The notes: generated by a model from the sequence alone, not told the origin. A stretch of 10,380 nt of DNA from CAVURW01 sp963743595 (GCA_963743595.1 CAVURW010000171.1:1-10380), one strand, 5' to 3'. Positions 1 through 5,272 are shown, numbered from the stretch's first letter. Translations and numbers: made by a program.

Positions 1-3
1 AAA

Positions 4-107
4 GGTTCTGTTACCAATCCGGCTTGCCTGCAAGCGACCTCGGTTCGGCTTTGCGATGTCTGCTGCGGCAGCGTCCCGCCGAAATGAGGTGGAGCGACGA
101 CAGAACC
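4..107 (+). ncRNA. Candidate structured RNA (three-way junction) in the leader of the slipin gene
   Basis: Read by eye, this stretch folds almost end to end. An outer stem pairs 4-11 (GGTTCTGT) with 100-107 (ACAGAACC), 8 perfect pairs. A hairpin 22-35 has stem GCTTG/CAAGC and a 4-nt loop. A long arm pairs 37-49 with 78-90, 12 of 13 positions paired including one G-U and one G/A mismatch. Its tip pairs 55-58 with 72-75 and 60-63 with 68-71, with one bulged T and loop TGCG. Three further pairs (18-20 with 91-93) could stack under the junction. It ends 32 nt before the slipin ATG and is followed by a short T-run (113-117). It could be a cis-regulatory leader or a small RNA. I do not recognise it as a known riboswitch or ribozyme class. 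No covariation evidence is available from one sequence. Confidence 0.45.
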
Positions 108-139
108 CAAAATTTTTAACGTAAACAAAAGGAGGAAAG

Positions 140-910
140 ATGATGGAAGCAATTGTATTGGTGATGGCGAGCGTTTTTGTCCTGGCGATTCTTATTCTGC
201 CGAAGGGCATCCGCCGCGTGGTGGTGCACGATGGTCAAAAGGCGCTGTTTTATCGCAGCGGCAAGTTTGTGCGCGTGTTGACGCCGGGGCCTCATTGGGT
301 ATTCGGCCTGTCGATCCACGTGACGCCGGTGGATGTACGTGAATGTACCATCGTAGTACAGGGGCAAGAGATCCTGACGGCGGATCAGCTTACGGTGAAG
401 GTGAGCGTGGTGGTGAACTACCACATCACGTTGCCGGAGGTGGCGCTTCGCACGGTGCAGAATTACTTTGAGCGGCTGCATTCAGCTGTTCAGGAGGCGA
501 TTCGAGCGGTTGTTTCGGCTAAGAAGCTGGAGGAACTGCTGACGCAACGTGAGCAGATTGTGGAGGGAATGACGCCGGTCATTACACGCCATGCAGATCT
601 CCTGGGAATTACGGTTACACGTATTTCGCTACGCGATTTCATGCTTTCGGGTGAGCTGAAACAGGCTTACGCGGAAATGGTGAAAGCGCGTTTGGAGGGG
701 CAGGCGAGTTTGGAACGTGCTCGTGCGGAATCGGCGGCCATCCGGAGTTTGCTCAACGCAACTCAGCTGATGGAATCGCACCCGGGCCTGTTTCAATTGC
801 GCTATCTGCAAGCGATCGAGCAGGCTATGGCGAGTGGCAAGGGGCATACCCTTGTTGTCGGTAACGTGCGCGATGTTCCGGTGATTGTGCCGCCTCGTAC
901 GGCGAGCTAG
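140..910 (+). CDS. Slipin-type SPFH/band 7 domain membrane protein
   Basis: The product (256 aa) has one N-terminal hydrophobic helix (about residues 3-22) followed directly by an SPFH/band 7 domain (about 25-180). That is the layout of bacterial slipins and stomatin-like proteins, which are membrane-anchored oligomers linked to membrane microdomains. Family-like stretches are the glycine/proline turn TPGPHWVFG at 48-56 and the GQEILTADQLTVKVSVVVNY segment at 75-94. A charged alanine/glutamate-rich helix at about 170-205 looks like the coiled-coil oligomerisation segment, and the hydrophobic tail at 237-250 matches slipin C-termini. A strong Shine-Dalgarno GGAGG (131-135) lies upstream. It sits 4 nt from the ATG at 140 and 7 nt from a second in-frame ATG at 143, so 143 may be the true start. 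No NfeD-type protease gene, the usual slipin partner, is adjacent in this window. The family is secure; the cellular role is not. Confidence 0.9.
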   Translation: MMEAIVLVMASVFVLAILILPKGIRRVVVHDGQKALFYRSGKFVRVLTPGPHWVFGLSIHVTPVDVRECTIVVQGQEILTADQLTVKVSVVVNYHITLPEVALRTVQNYFERLHSAVQEAIRAVVSAKKLEELLTQREQIVEGMTPVITRHADLLGITVTRISLRDFMLSGELKQAYAEMVKARLEGQASLERARAESAAIRSLLNATQLMESHPGLFQLRYLQAIEQAMASGKGHTLVVGNVRDVPVIVPPRTAS

Positions 911-932
911 CCGTCGCCAATAACGTTAGAAT

Positions 933-994
933 GCGGGAAAGAGAATCGAGAGCCTGTTGGCCGATTGTCCTGCGGGACGCTAACTCTTTCCCGC
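933..994 (+). promoter_or_regulatory. Large inverted repeat in the leader of the HNH gene
   Basis: Arms 933-943 (GCGGGAAAGAG) and 984-994 (CTCTTTCCCGC) are perfectly complementary over 11 bp. The 40-nt interior holds a small hairpin at 967-978 (GTCC, loop TGCG, GGAC) and a weaker one at 952-961. No T-run follows, so this is not a standard intrinsic terminator for the slipin gene. It lies between the slipin stop and the HNH start and could be a structured 5' leader, a transcription attenuating hairpin or a DNA-level palindrome. An open frame runs through it into the HNH gene, but the Shine-Dalgarno at 1095 argues that it is untranslated. Confidence 0.5.
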
Positions 995-1034
995 CGAATT
1001 TCATTCACAATAAAGGACGAACATCTAGGCATCG

Positions 1035-1055
1035 GCAGCGTGACGCTGCACCCAG
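1035..1055 (+). repeat. Short interspersed palindromic repeat, copy 1
   Basis: Arms GCAGCGT (1035-1041) and ACGCTGC (1043-1049) flank a single G and are followed by ACCCAG. The same architecture recurs at 1687, 7065 and 7086, always in non-coding sequence and always in the same orientation. It is REP-like: a 7-bp hairpin arm pair with a conserved 3' tail. Confidence 0.6.
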
Positions 1056-1094
1056 TTCGTGGAGGGATTCGTTGACGGGTTTGGTAGGAAATTT

Positions 1095-1099
1095 GGAGG
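1095..1099 (+). promoter_or_regulatory. Ribosome binding site that fixes the HNH start
   Basis: GGAGG lies 5 nt before the ATG at 1105. The open frame extends upstream to about 931 with no comparable site. Everything recognisable in the protein lies after 1105, and the upstream part contains the inverted repeat and the palindromic repeat. Confidence 0.75.
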
Positions 1100-1104
1100 A
1101 AAAA

Positions 1105-1686
1105 ATGAATACAATATTGGATCGATCGATTGTTCTGGTGCTGAACCGGAATTGGCAGGCGATTAATGTGCGGACGCCGCAACAGGCGTTTGTGCAGATG
1201 TCGACCGACACGGCTACAGGGCTGGACATCGACGGCGACGAGATGCGTCCGATGCGCTGGGCCGACTGGATTCGCCTGCCGGTGCGTGAAGACGATTACG
1301 GTGTGCGGACACCGAGTGGCCTGATCCGCGTGCCGCATGTGATCGTGCTGAGCAAGTTTGCCCGAGTGCCGAAGCGTCGACCTAAGTTCAGTGCCCGGGG
1401 CATCTGGGCGCGGGATGGCGGACTCTGCCAATACACCGGTAAGGTGCTGAAGGGCGCTGAAGGGAATATCGATCACGTGGTGCCGCGTTCGCGCGGAGGT
1501 CAGTCGACGTGGGAGAACTGTGTTTTGGCGAGCAAGGACGTGAACTTTAAGAAGGCGGATCGTCTGCCGGAAGAGGTGGGTCTGCGCTTGATGAAGACGC
1601 CGACGGCTCCGAAAGAGCTGCCGAGCACGTTATTCATCCGGAACACGGAAGATATCCCCGCCTGGAAGCACTTTTTACCAGCGTGA
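1105..1686 (+). CDS. HNH endonuclease family protein
   Basis: The product is 193 aa. Residues 9-90 form an N-terminal domain that opens with the VLNRNWQAINV pattern seen in a widespread family of stand-alone bacterial HNH proteins. The HNH fold occupies about 100-160. RDGGLCQYTG (103-112) is the first strand pair, IDHVVPRSRGG (122-132) carries the catalytic His 124 with Asp 123, then come TWENC (135-139, Asn 137) and DVNFKKADR (145-153, Asn 147). The zinc-binding CxxC pairs of many HNH enzymes are not intact: the first is C-x-x-T (108-111) and the second is replaced by SKDV. I recall this as usual for this subfamily, so it need not mean inactivity. Predicted activity is metal-dependent DNA cleavage, but no modification gene, phage gene or partner nearby gives it a specific job. 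Its last codons and stop fall inside a partial copy of the palindromic repeat (see 1687). Confidence 0.88.
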   Translation: MNTILDRSIVLVLNRNWQAINVRTPQQAFVQMSTDTATGLDIDGDEMRPMRWADWIRLPVREDDYGVRTPSGLIRVPHVIVLSKFARVPKRRPKFSARGIWARDGGLCQYTGKVLKGAEGNIDHVVPRSRGGQSTWENCVLASKDVNFKKADRLPEEVGLRLMKTPTAPKELPSTLFIRNTEDIPAWKHFLPA

Positions 1687-1707
1687 CCAGCGTGACGCTG
1701 GACCCAG
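1687..1707 (+). repeat. Short interspersed palindromic repeat, copy 2
   Basis: Arms CCAGCGT (1687-1693) and ACGCTGG (1695-1701) surround a G, followed by ACCCAG (1702-1707). The nine bases just before it (CCAGCGTGA, 1678-1686) duplicate the left half and supply the last two codons (Pro, Ala) and TGA stop of the HNH gene. The repeat therefore appears to have inserted at, or grown into, the gene end. Confidence 0.7.
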
Positions 1708-1712
1708 TAACT

Positions 1713-1733
1713 GCGTGACTACTCTGAACCCAG
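1713..1733 (+). repeat. Decayed copy of the palindromic repeat
   Basis: GCGTGAC (1713-1719) followed after 8 nt by ACCCAG (1728-1733) keeps the left arm core and tail of the repeat just upstream, but the right arm no longer pairs. This could be chance resemblance. Confidence 0.3.
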
Positions 1734-1777
1734 AAAATAGCCGCGACGGAGCAAGTTGCGTCGCAATCGACAAAATT

Positions 1778-1805
1778 CCCCCTCGTCCAATCCGGGGCGA
1801 GGGGG
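1778..1805 (-). terminator. Intrinsic terminator of the response regulator gene
   Basis: Stem 1778-1788 pairs with 1795-1805 (CCCCCTCGTCC against GGGGCGAGGGG plus one more G; 11 pairs with one G-T) around a 6-nt loop. Read on the minus strand it begins 6 nt after the regulator stop and is followed by AATTTT. On the plus strand no T-run follows, so it serves the minus-strand gene best, though the hairpin may also slow plus-strand transcription from the HNH gene. A second hairpin, GCGACG (1743-1748) with CGTCGC (1759-1764), lies beyond it. Confidence 0.65.
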
Positions 1806-1811
1806 CAGCGG

Positions 1812-3272
1812 CTAAGCTTGGGCGGCGTTATCGTCCAGGCCGAGTTTTTCGAGACGCCGATAGAGGGAGCGGCGTGAGATGCCGAGTACTTTTGCGGCTT
1901 TGGATTTGTTGCCCTTGCAATTAACGAGCGCTTGTTTGACGGCCTCGATTTCAATTTCTTGAAGCGCGTGCGGCTCGTTGGGAAGGAGGCGGAGGAAGGG
2001 TGTATCGCAGGCGGGTACGGCTGCGATGGGTGCCGATTTCGGGCGACGAGTAACGTTATCGTGAATGGCATGTAAAATCGGCTCGGACGGAAGAATGTCC
2101 GAGGTCGCGCCGATGACGCTGCGCTCTATGAGGTGACTGAGTTCGAGGATATTGCCGGGGAAATCGTAGTTAAGAAGCGCCTCCTGTACGAATGGCTCGA
2201 TCTGGGTGATATACTTCCCGTATTGTTTGTTGTACCGCTTTAGGAAATGCCAGGTGAGCGGGAGAATGTCCTCTTTAAATTGCCGGAGTGCGGGCATTTC
2301 TATCGTGAACATGCTGATCCGGTAGTAGAAATCTTGCCGGAAGAGGCCTTCCTGGACGAGCGTCAGGAGCGGCTGGCTAGAGGTAAAAATACAGCGGGCT
2401 CGAAGAGGCACAGTCACGCAACCGCCCACGCGGTGGAACGCACGTTCGTCGAGAAGCCTCAGCAGACGACTTTGAAGAAGCGGCGATAGAGAGGTGATGC
2501 CATCGAAGAGGATGGAGCCCTCGGCGGCGTTCTCCAGAAAGCCGGGTTTCGTCCGTACGACGTGAGATCCCGGCGATTGTTCAACGCCGAAGACCTCCGA
2601 TTCCCACGCTTCGTTCGATAGGGTGGAACAGTTCACCGCGACGAACGGACGATGCGTTGGGGTACTGAGAGAATGAATGCGCTTGGCTATAACTTCTTTA
2701 CCTGTGCCGGTATCGCCGATAATCAGCGCCGTGAGGTGAGGAATGCTCGCGATTCGATGGACTTCATCGCGGATCGCTCGCCGTGCGGGAGAGAGACCCT
2801 CGTAATAATCGGGATCAGTTGCACTTATTGGAAGATTTAACAAGGACGTCTGTGATACAGCGGCTGCAGCGTGTGGTTCCGAATTTGAGGTGACTCGTAC
2901 AGGACGGTTCAAGGCGCGTTCGATGTGAGACAGAAGGTCTTCCAAATTTAGGGGCTTGGAGAGGTAATCGTTGGCACCGAGGAGAATGGTATCGACCGCA
3001 TTTTGGACCGAAGTATCCCCCGTCATGATGATGATGGAGATAGTGGGCTGGATTTCGCGAATAGGCTGGATCAGCGCGTGCCCGATGACATTTGGGAGAT
3101 TCTCGTCTAAAAGGACAAGATCGAAAGTTTGAGCCTTTAGGATACGTAACGCTTCGAGGCCGGTCTTGGCCACAGCAACAGAAAGTGAGGCCGCGTCTAA
3201 GAAGCGGCTTAGGACAGCGAGAATATCGGAATCATCGTCGACTATCAGAATTTTAGTCTTGGGTGAAGGCAT
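1812..3272 (-). CDS. NtrC-family response regulator with degenerate sigma-54 AAA+ domain
   Basis: The product (486 aa) has the three-domain NtrC layout. Receiver, residues 7-120: acidic pocket D12/D13, phospho-acceptor D56 in LLDENLP, T84 and K106 are all present, so phosphorylation is expected. AAA+ domain, about 160-385: Walker A GDTGTGKE (186-193) is intact. The sigma-54-contacting GAFTGA loop reads SPGSHV (233-238), Walker B ends in ILFDGI so the catalytic Glu is Gly 258, and the sensor II arginine of the GNxREL motif is Leu 376 (PGNILEL, 372-378). Arginine-finger candidates R312 and R318 remain. Fis-type HTH, about 437-480: NKSKAAKVLGISRRSLYRRL. The frame is intact with no sign of decay, so this looks like a regulator that has left the sigma-54 mechanism rather than a pseudogene. 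No Shine-Dalgarno precedes the ATG. No histidine kinase is in the window. It is divergent from the small ORF and ferredoxin gene. Confidence 0.92.
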   Translation of the reverse strand: MPSPKTKILIVDDDSDILAVLSRFLDAASLSVAVAKTGLEALRILKAQTFDLVLLDENLPNVIGHALIQPIREIQPTISIIIMTGDTSVQNAVDTILLGANDYLSKPLNLEDLLSHIERALNRPVRVTSNSEPHAAAAVSQTSLLNLPISATDPDYYEGLSPARRAIRDEVHRIASIPHLTALIIGDTGTGKEVIAKRIHSLSTPTHRPFVAVNCSTLSNEAWESEVFGVEQSPGSHVVRTKPGFLENAAEGSILFDGITSLSPLLQSRLLRLLDERAFHRVGGCVTVPLRARCIFTSSQPLLTLVQEGLFRQDFYYRISMFTIEMPALRQFKEDILPLTWHFLKRYNKQYGKYITQIEPFVQEALLNYDFPGNILELSHLIERSVIGATSDILPSEPILHAIHDNVTRRPKSAPIAAVPACDTPFLRLLPNEPHALQEIEIEAVKQALVNCKGNKSKAAKVLGISRRSLYRRLEKLGLDDNAAQA

Positions 3273-3341
3273 TTAAATGGGGAGGTTGCACACGGGGTTA
3301 ATGATTGTTGCGTAAAAACACTCGAGAGCAATATACGAAAT

Positions 3342-3357
3342 TGGCACATAGTGTGCG
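3342..3357 (+). promoter_or_regulatory. Sigma-54-like -24/-12 promoter element
   Basis: TGGCACA, 4 nt, GTGCG gives GG at 3343-3344 and GC at 3355-3356 separated by exactly 10 nt, the invariant spacing of sigma-54 promoters. The -24 half matches TGGCAC fully; the -12 half is GTGC instead of TTGC. It faces the small ORF and the ferredoxin gene. Predicted transcription start is near 3367, inside the next dyad. Confidence 0.4.
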
Positions 3358-3361
3358 GATT

Positions 3362-3382
3362 TGCGCCACAAAAAAGTGCGCA
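3362..3382. promoter_or_regulatory. Dyad TGCGC(C)AC / GTGCGCA, possible operator
   Basis: Left arm TGCGCCAC (3362-3369) and right arm GTGCGCA (3376-3382) pair apart from one extra C, across an A6 spacer. The dyad lies immediately downstream of the -24/-12 element, where a repressor would block transcription; as RNA it would form a 7-bp hairpin at the 5' end of the transcript. Confidence 0.4.
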
Positions 3383-3384
3383 TT

Positions 3385-3395
3385 AGAATAATTCT
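3385..3395. promoter_or_regulatory. Small AT-rich palindrome AGAAT-A-ATTCT
   Basis: The 5-bp arms surround a single base, in the shared regulatory gap between the regulator and the small ORF. Short enough to be chance; noted because it is one of three dyads within 80 bp. Confidence 0.25.
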
Positions 3396-3421
3396 TGATA
3401 CTACAAGAGAGCATTATTTCG

Positions 3422-3438
3422 CTAAATAAGCTATTTAG
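3422..3438. promoter_or_regulatory. Perfect dyad CTAAATA / TATTTAG overlapping a ribosome binding site
   Basis: Arms 3422-3428 and 3432-3438 are perfectly complementary over 7 bp with a 3-nt spacer. The right arm ends in the first bases of the purine-rich site (3437-3444) of the small ORF. It could be an operator at DNA level or a weak hairpin that limits ribosome access. Confidence 0.4.
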
Positions 3439-3444
3439 AGGGAG
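3437..3444 (+). promoter_or_regulatory. Ribosome binding site of the 34-codon ORF
   Basis: AGAGGGAG ends 9 nt before the ATG at 3454. It is one of the few recognisable Shine-Dalgarno sites in the window and the main reason to take the small ORF seriously. Confidence 0.5.
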
Positions 3445-3453
3445 TTATTAGAA

Positions 3454-3558
3454 ATGAGCGTGAACTCTGGGTGTATTCCAAATGTAACAAAAAGAGGGTG
3501 GAAAAAGTTTCTAGGCCGCGCATACTACATGGGCAGATCGTACCTACACCTTACTTGA
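3454..3558 (+). CDS. Small basic protein or leader peptide (34 aa), unrecognised
   Basis: ATG at 3454, TGA at 3556-3558. The peptide begins MSVNSGCIPNV and continues with a basic, aromatic stretch (KRGWKK at 13-18, then GRAYYMGRSYLHL). It has three Lys, three Arg and a His but no Asp or Glu, so it is strongly cationic. A purine-rich ribosome binding site is correctly placed. The ferredoxin gene starts 25 nt after its stop on the same strand, so both would lie on one transcript and translation of this ORF could affect ferredoxin expression. I do not recognise the sequence. It could be a leader peptide, a small membrane-binding or nucleic-acid-binding protein, or a chance frame. No signal peptide is evident. 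Confidence 0.4.
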   Translation: MSVNSGCIPNVTKRGWKKFLGRAYYMGRSYLHLT

Positions 3559-3583
3559 CACCGCCGGAGGCAGAGACCTTGTT

Positions 3584-4099
3584 ATGAAGACGATAATTTT
3601 ACGACCGTTAAATGATAAAGTCGTTGTTCGCTCGGAGACACGTCTCATGGACTCATTGCTCGCGAAAAAGTGCGAAATGACCATGGCCTGTGGCGGTCAA
3701 GGTATCTGCGCAACGTGCCATGTTTACGTGCGGGAAGGTTCTGAAAACCTAAGTCCGATAACGAACTGTGAAAAGCGGACGCTAGGCTTGATTACGGGTG
3801 CCCGTGTTGCCTCGCGGCTCGCGTGTCAGGCGCGTGTGATGGGCGACGGCGTGGTGGTGGAGATTCCACAAGCAATTTATGTGGATGCGGCCAACGATCT
3901 CCTCTCGCTGGTAGGACGGCGCTCAGATGCTCCGATCTTGCACCCGAAGGATGCCCGGGTGTTGATCGAAAAAGGCAAGATCATTACCAAGTCCCGAATC
4001 TTAGAACTGCAGAACGATAACTTTAGCGTGCTGGAAAACACAGTCAGTCGCTTTAAAACACCCGAAATAGAAGAAGCAAAACTAGGCTCGGTTATTTAA
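3584..4099 (+). CDS. Adrenodoxin-type [2Fe-2S] ferredoxin with long C-terminal extension
   Basis: Residues 1-95 form a [2Fe-2S] ferredoxin domain. Four cysteines, C36, C42, C45 and C81, follow the C-x5-C-x2-C-x35-C spacing of the adrenodoxin/ISC (vertebrate-type) group rather than the C-x4-C spacing of plant-type ferredoxins. ACGGQGICATCHVYV (35-49) is the cluster loop and RLACQARV (78-85) carries the last ligand. Predicted role: cytoplasmic one-electron carrier. Most such ferredoxins end near residue 105; here about 65-70 further residues follow (about 100-171), mostly charged and probably helical, with no recognised domain. GGAGG at 3566-3570 is 13 nt from the ATG, rather far. The gene follows the small ORF and is divergent from the NtrC-like regulator, whose product may control it. 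No reductase or P450 partner is in the window. Confidence 0.9.
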   Translation: MKTIILRPLNDKVVVRSETRLMDSLLAKKCEMTMACGGQGICATCHVYVREGSENLSPITNCEKRTLGLITGARVASRLACQARVMGDGVVVEIPQAIYVDAANDLLSLVGRRSDAPILHPKDARVLIEKGKIITKSRILELQNDNFSVLENTVSRFKTPEIEEAKLGSVI

Positions 4100-4444
4100 G
4101 CGCGATCAAGAGTGTGGAGGAGTTAGAGTTGGCGTTTCGAAAACACTCGGTTCGTCGTTAAGACCGCTCAATCCTTCAAGCACCGTGTTCGGTCGTGTAG
4201 AACAACTCCGGGCTATCCCAGGATTATCCGGGCTCGTTCACTGGCCTGTTTCGGCTCGGTTCGGCTAGCGGATCTCCTTTCAAGTATAATTTGATCTTCG
4301 TGGCTACAGCGGATTACGGGTGCGGTTCGCGGCATCCCTTATGCCATAACTTATATCTTCTATCTATGCACGTACGCACTAGGTTTGTTATGGATCGCAC
4401 CTTTGGCGCTCAATTGAAGCGACCTCAACCGGTTCATGAGGAAT
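4100..4444. other. Gene-free stretch between convergent genes
   Basis: No credible coding frame is seen on either strand. It contains: an inverted pair GAGTGT (4110-4115) / ACACTC (4143-4148) shortly after the ferredoxin stop; TCCGGGCT twice 20 bp apart (4207, 4227); TTCGGCT twice 10 bp apart (4250, 4260); a perfect -10-like TATAAT at 4285-4290 with no good -35; hairpin GGCAT/ATGCC at 4332-4346; and hairpin CCTCA/TGAGG at 4423-4441 directly after the hydrolase stop, without a T-run. An untranslated RNA starting near 4297 is possible but weakly supported. Confidence 0.5.
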
Positions 4445-5272
4445 TCATTTCCCCACAAAATCCAACGCTTCATCCCACCACTTTTCCTCAACGCCACGCG
4501 GCCAATCGTTGTGACCGCAATTCGGCAAAACGATCCGCAATTTCGGCCCATTGAGGCTCTCGAACAAATGATCGGTCGACCACGCCGGCACCGACCGATC
4601 ATTGGCGGCCTGCACCAAAACGATCGGCACGCGCAGGTTGGCTAGATTCACGTACGTCTCATATCGATCTCGTATAAGATAGGGCACTGGCACCAACGGA
4701 TAACGCGAAGCCGCGATGTTCTCCAGGGAATCAAAGGGTGTGATCAAGACGATGCCGCGAATGGGTAACGTCGGATCTGCTGCCACAGAGCCCACCGCGC
4801 CTGTTCCCAGCGATTCGCCCCAGAGATAAATCGGGCCTTTGCCTTCCTTGTCCAATCGGCGGATCAAGGCTCGCGCCTCATCGACAATATGGCGTTCATT
4901 TGCGTGCCCCTCCCGGCCCTCGTAACCAGGGTACTCGTACATAATCACGCGCAGCCCCCGCTTCTCCAGCGCCGGAGTAAAGAACTTGCGGCTCAGCGCA
5001 TTACCGCCCTTGCCATGGAAGATAACCGCCGTGCCACGACAAGGCTCGGGCTTGGCCTTGGACTCATAGCCGATCAATCGGCCAACGCCATCGCGCACGG
5101 CGATTTTCCCTTCCGCCTCCGCACGCTTTAACGCCACCGATTCCGGCACGACCGCCGCACCCTCGTAAATGAGGAAATCCTGAAACCACCACAGCGCGGC
5201 ACAGAAGCCCGCATAGCCCAGCACAGCAGCCCCCAGCAGGCTCACCGCAATCTTCCTTACATAGCGAAGCAT
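4445..5272 (-). CDS. Membrane-anchored alpha/beta hydrolase (Bem46/ABHD-like)
   Basis: The product (275 aa) starts with a short basic segment and one hydrophobic helix (about 8-30), either a signal anchor or an uncleaved signal, so the enzyme probably faces the periplasm or sits on the membrane. The alpha/beta hydrolase core follows. FHGKGGN (85-91) is the oxyanion-hole strand end, GESLG (152-156) is the nucleophile elbow with Ser 154, Asp 225 lies in QAANDRSVP, and His 254 lies in NCGHND. The triad is complete and correctly spaced. The length and N-terminal anchor resemble Bem46/YfhR-type serine hydrolases, whose substrates are largely unknown, so esterase or lipase activity is a family-level inference. 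No clear Shine-Dalgarno precedes the ATG. The codons around Asp 225 lie in a 12-bp inverted repeat (4567-4603). The downstream neighbour is the convergent ferredoxin gene. Confidence 0.88.
   Translation of the reverse strand: MLRYVRKIAVSLLGAAVLGYAGFCAALWWFQDFLIYEGAAVVPESVALKRAEAEGKIAVRDGVGRLIGYESKAKPEPCRGTAVIFHGKGGNALSRKFFTPALEKRGLRVIMYEYPGYEGREGHANERHIVDEARALIRRLDKEGKGPIYLWGESLGTGAVGSVAADPTLPIRGIVLITPFDSLENIAASRYPLVPVPYLIRDRYETYVNLANLRVPIVLVQAANDRSVPAWSTDHLFESLNGPKLRIVLPNCGHNDWPRGVEEKWWDEALDFVGK
4567..4603. repeat. 12-bp perfect inverted repeat inside the hydrolase gene
   Basis: AATGATCGGTCG (4567-4578) and CGACCGATCATT (4592-4603) are perfect complements across a 13-bp spacer. On the coding strand the arms cover roughly codons 224-227 (including catalytic Asp 225) and 232-236, so the protein constraint there makes the symmetry more notable. 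Confidence 0.6.

Noticed and set aside
116..481. Long open frame on the minus strand opposite the slipin gene
   Set aside because: The His/Arg-rich composition is typical of an antisense shadow, and the plus-strand slipin gene is clearly real.
931..1104. Upstream extension of the HNH frame to about 931 (251 aa)
   Set aside because: A clear GGAGG sits 5 nt before the ATG at 1105. The upstream part has no family resemblance and overlaps the inverted repeat and palindromic repeat.
1035..1686. OMEGA/HEARO-type RNA-guided nuclease (structured RNA next to an HNH gene)
   Set aside because: The HNH protein is only 193 aa with no RuvC halves or bridge helix, and the leader hairpin lacks the size expected of such guide RNAs.
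3356..3372. Sigma-54 element on the minus strand for the regulator gene (TGGCGC with a later GC)
   Set aside because: The GG to GC spacing is 9 nt rather than 10 and the halves match the consensus poorly.
3555..3560. TTGACA as a -35 box for the ferredoxin gene
   Set aside because: A -10 at the right spacing would fall at about 3578-3583, placing the transcript start after the ATG.
4255..4266. Second copy of the 4-107 structured RNA, since CTCGGTTCGGCT occurs at both 39-50 and 4255-4266
   Set aside because: The pairing partner GCCGAA and the other stems are absent downstream of 4266, so only a 12-mer is shared.
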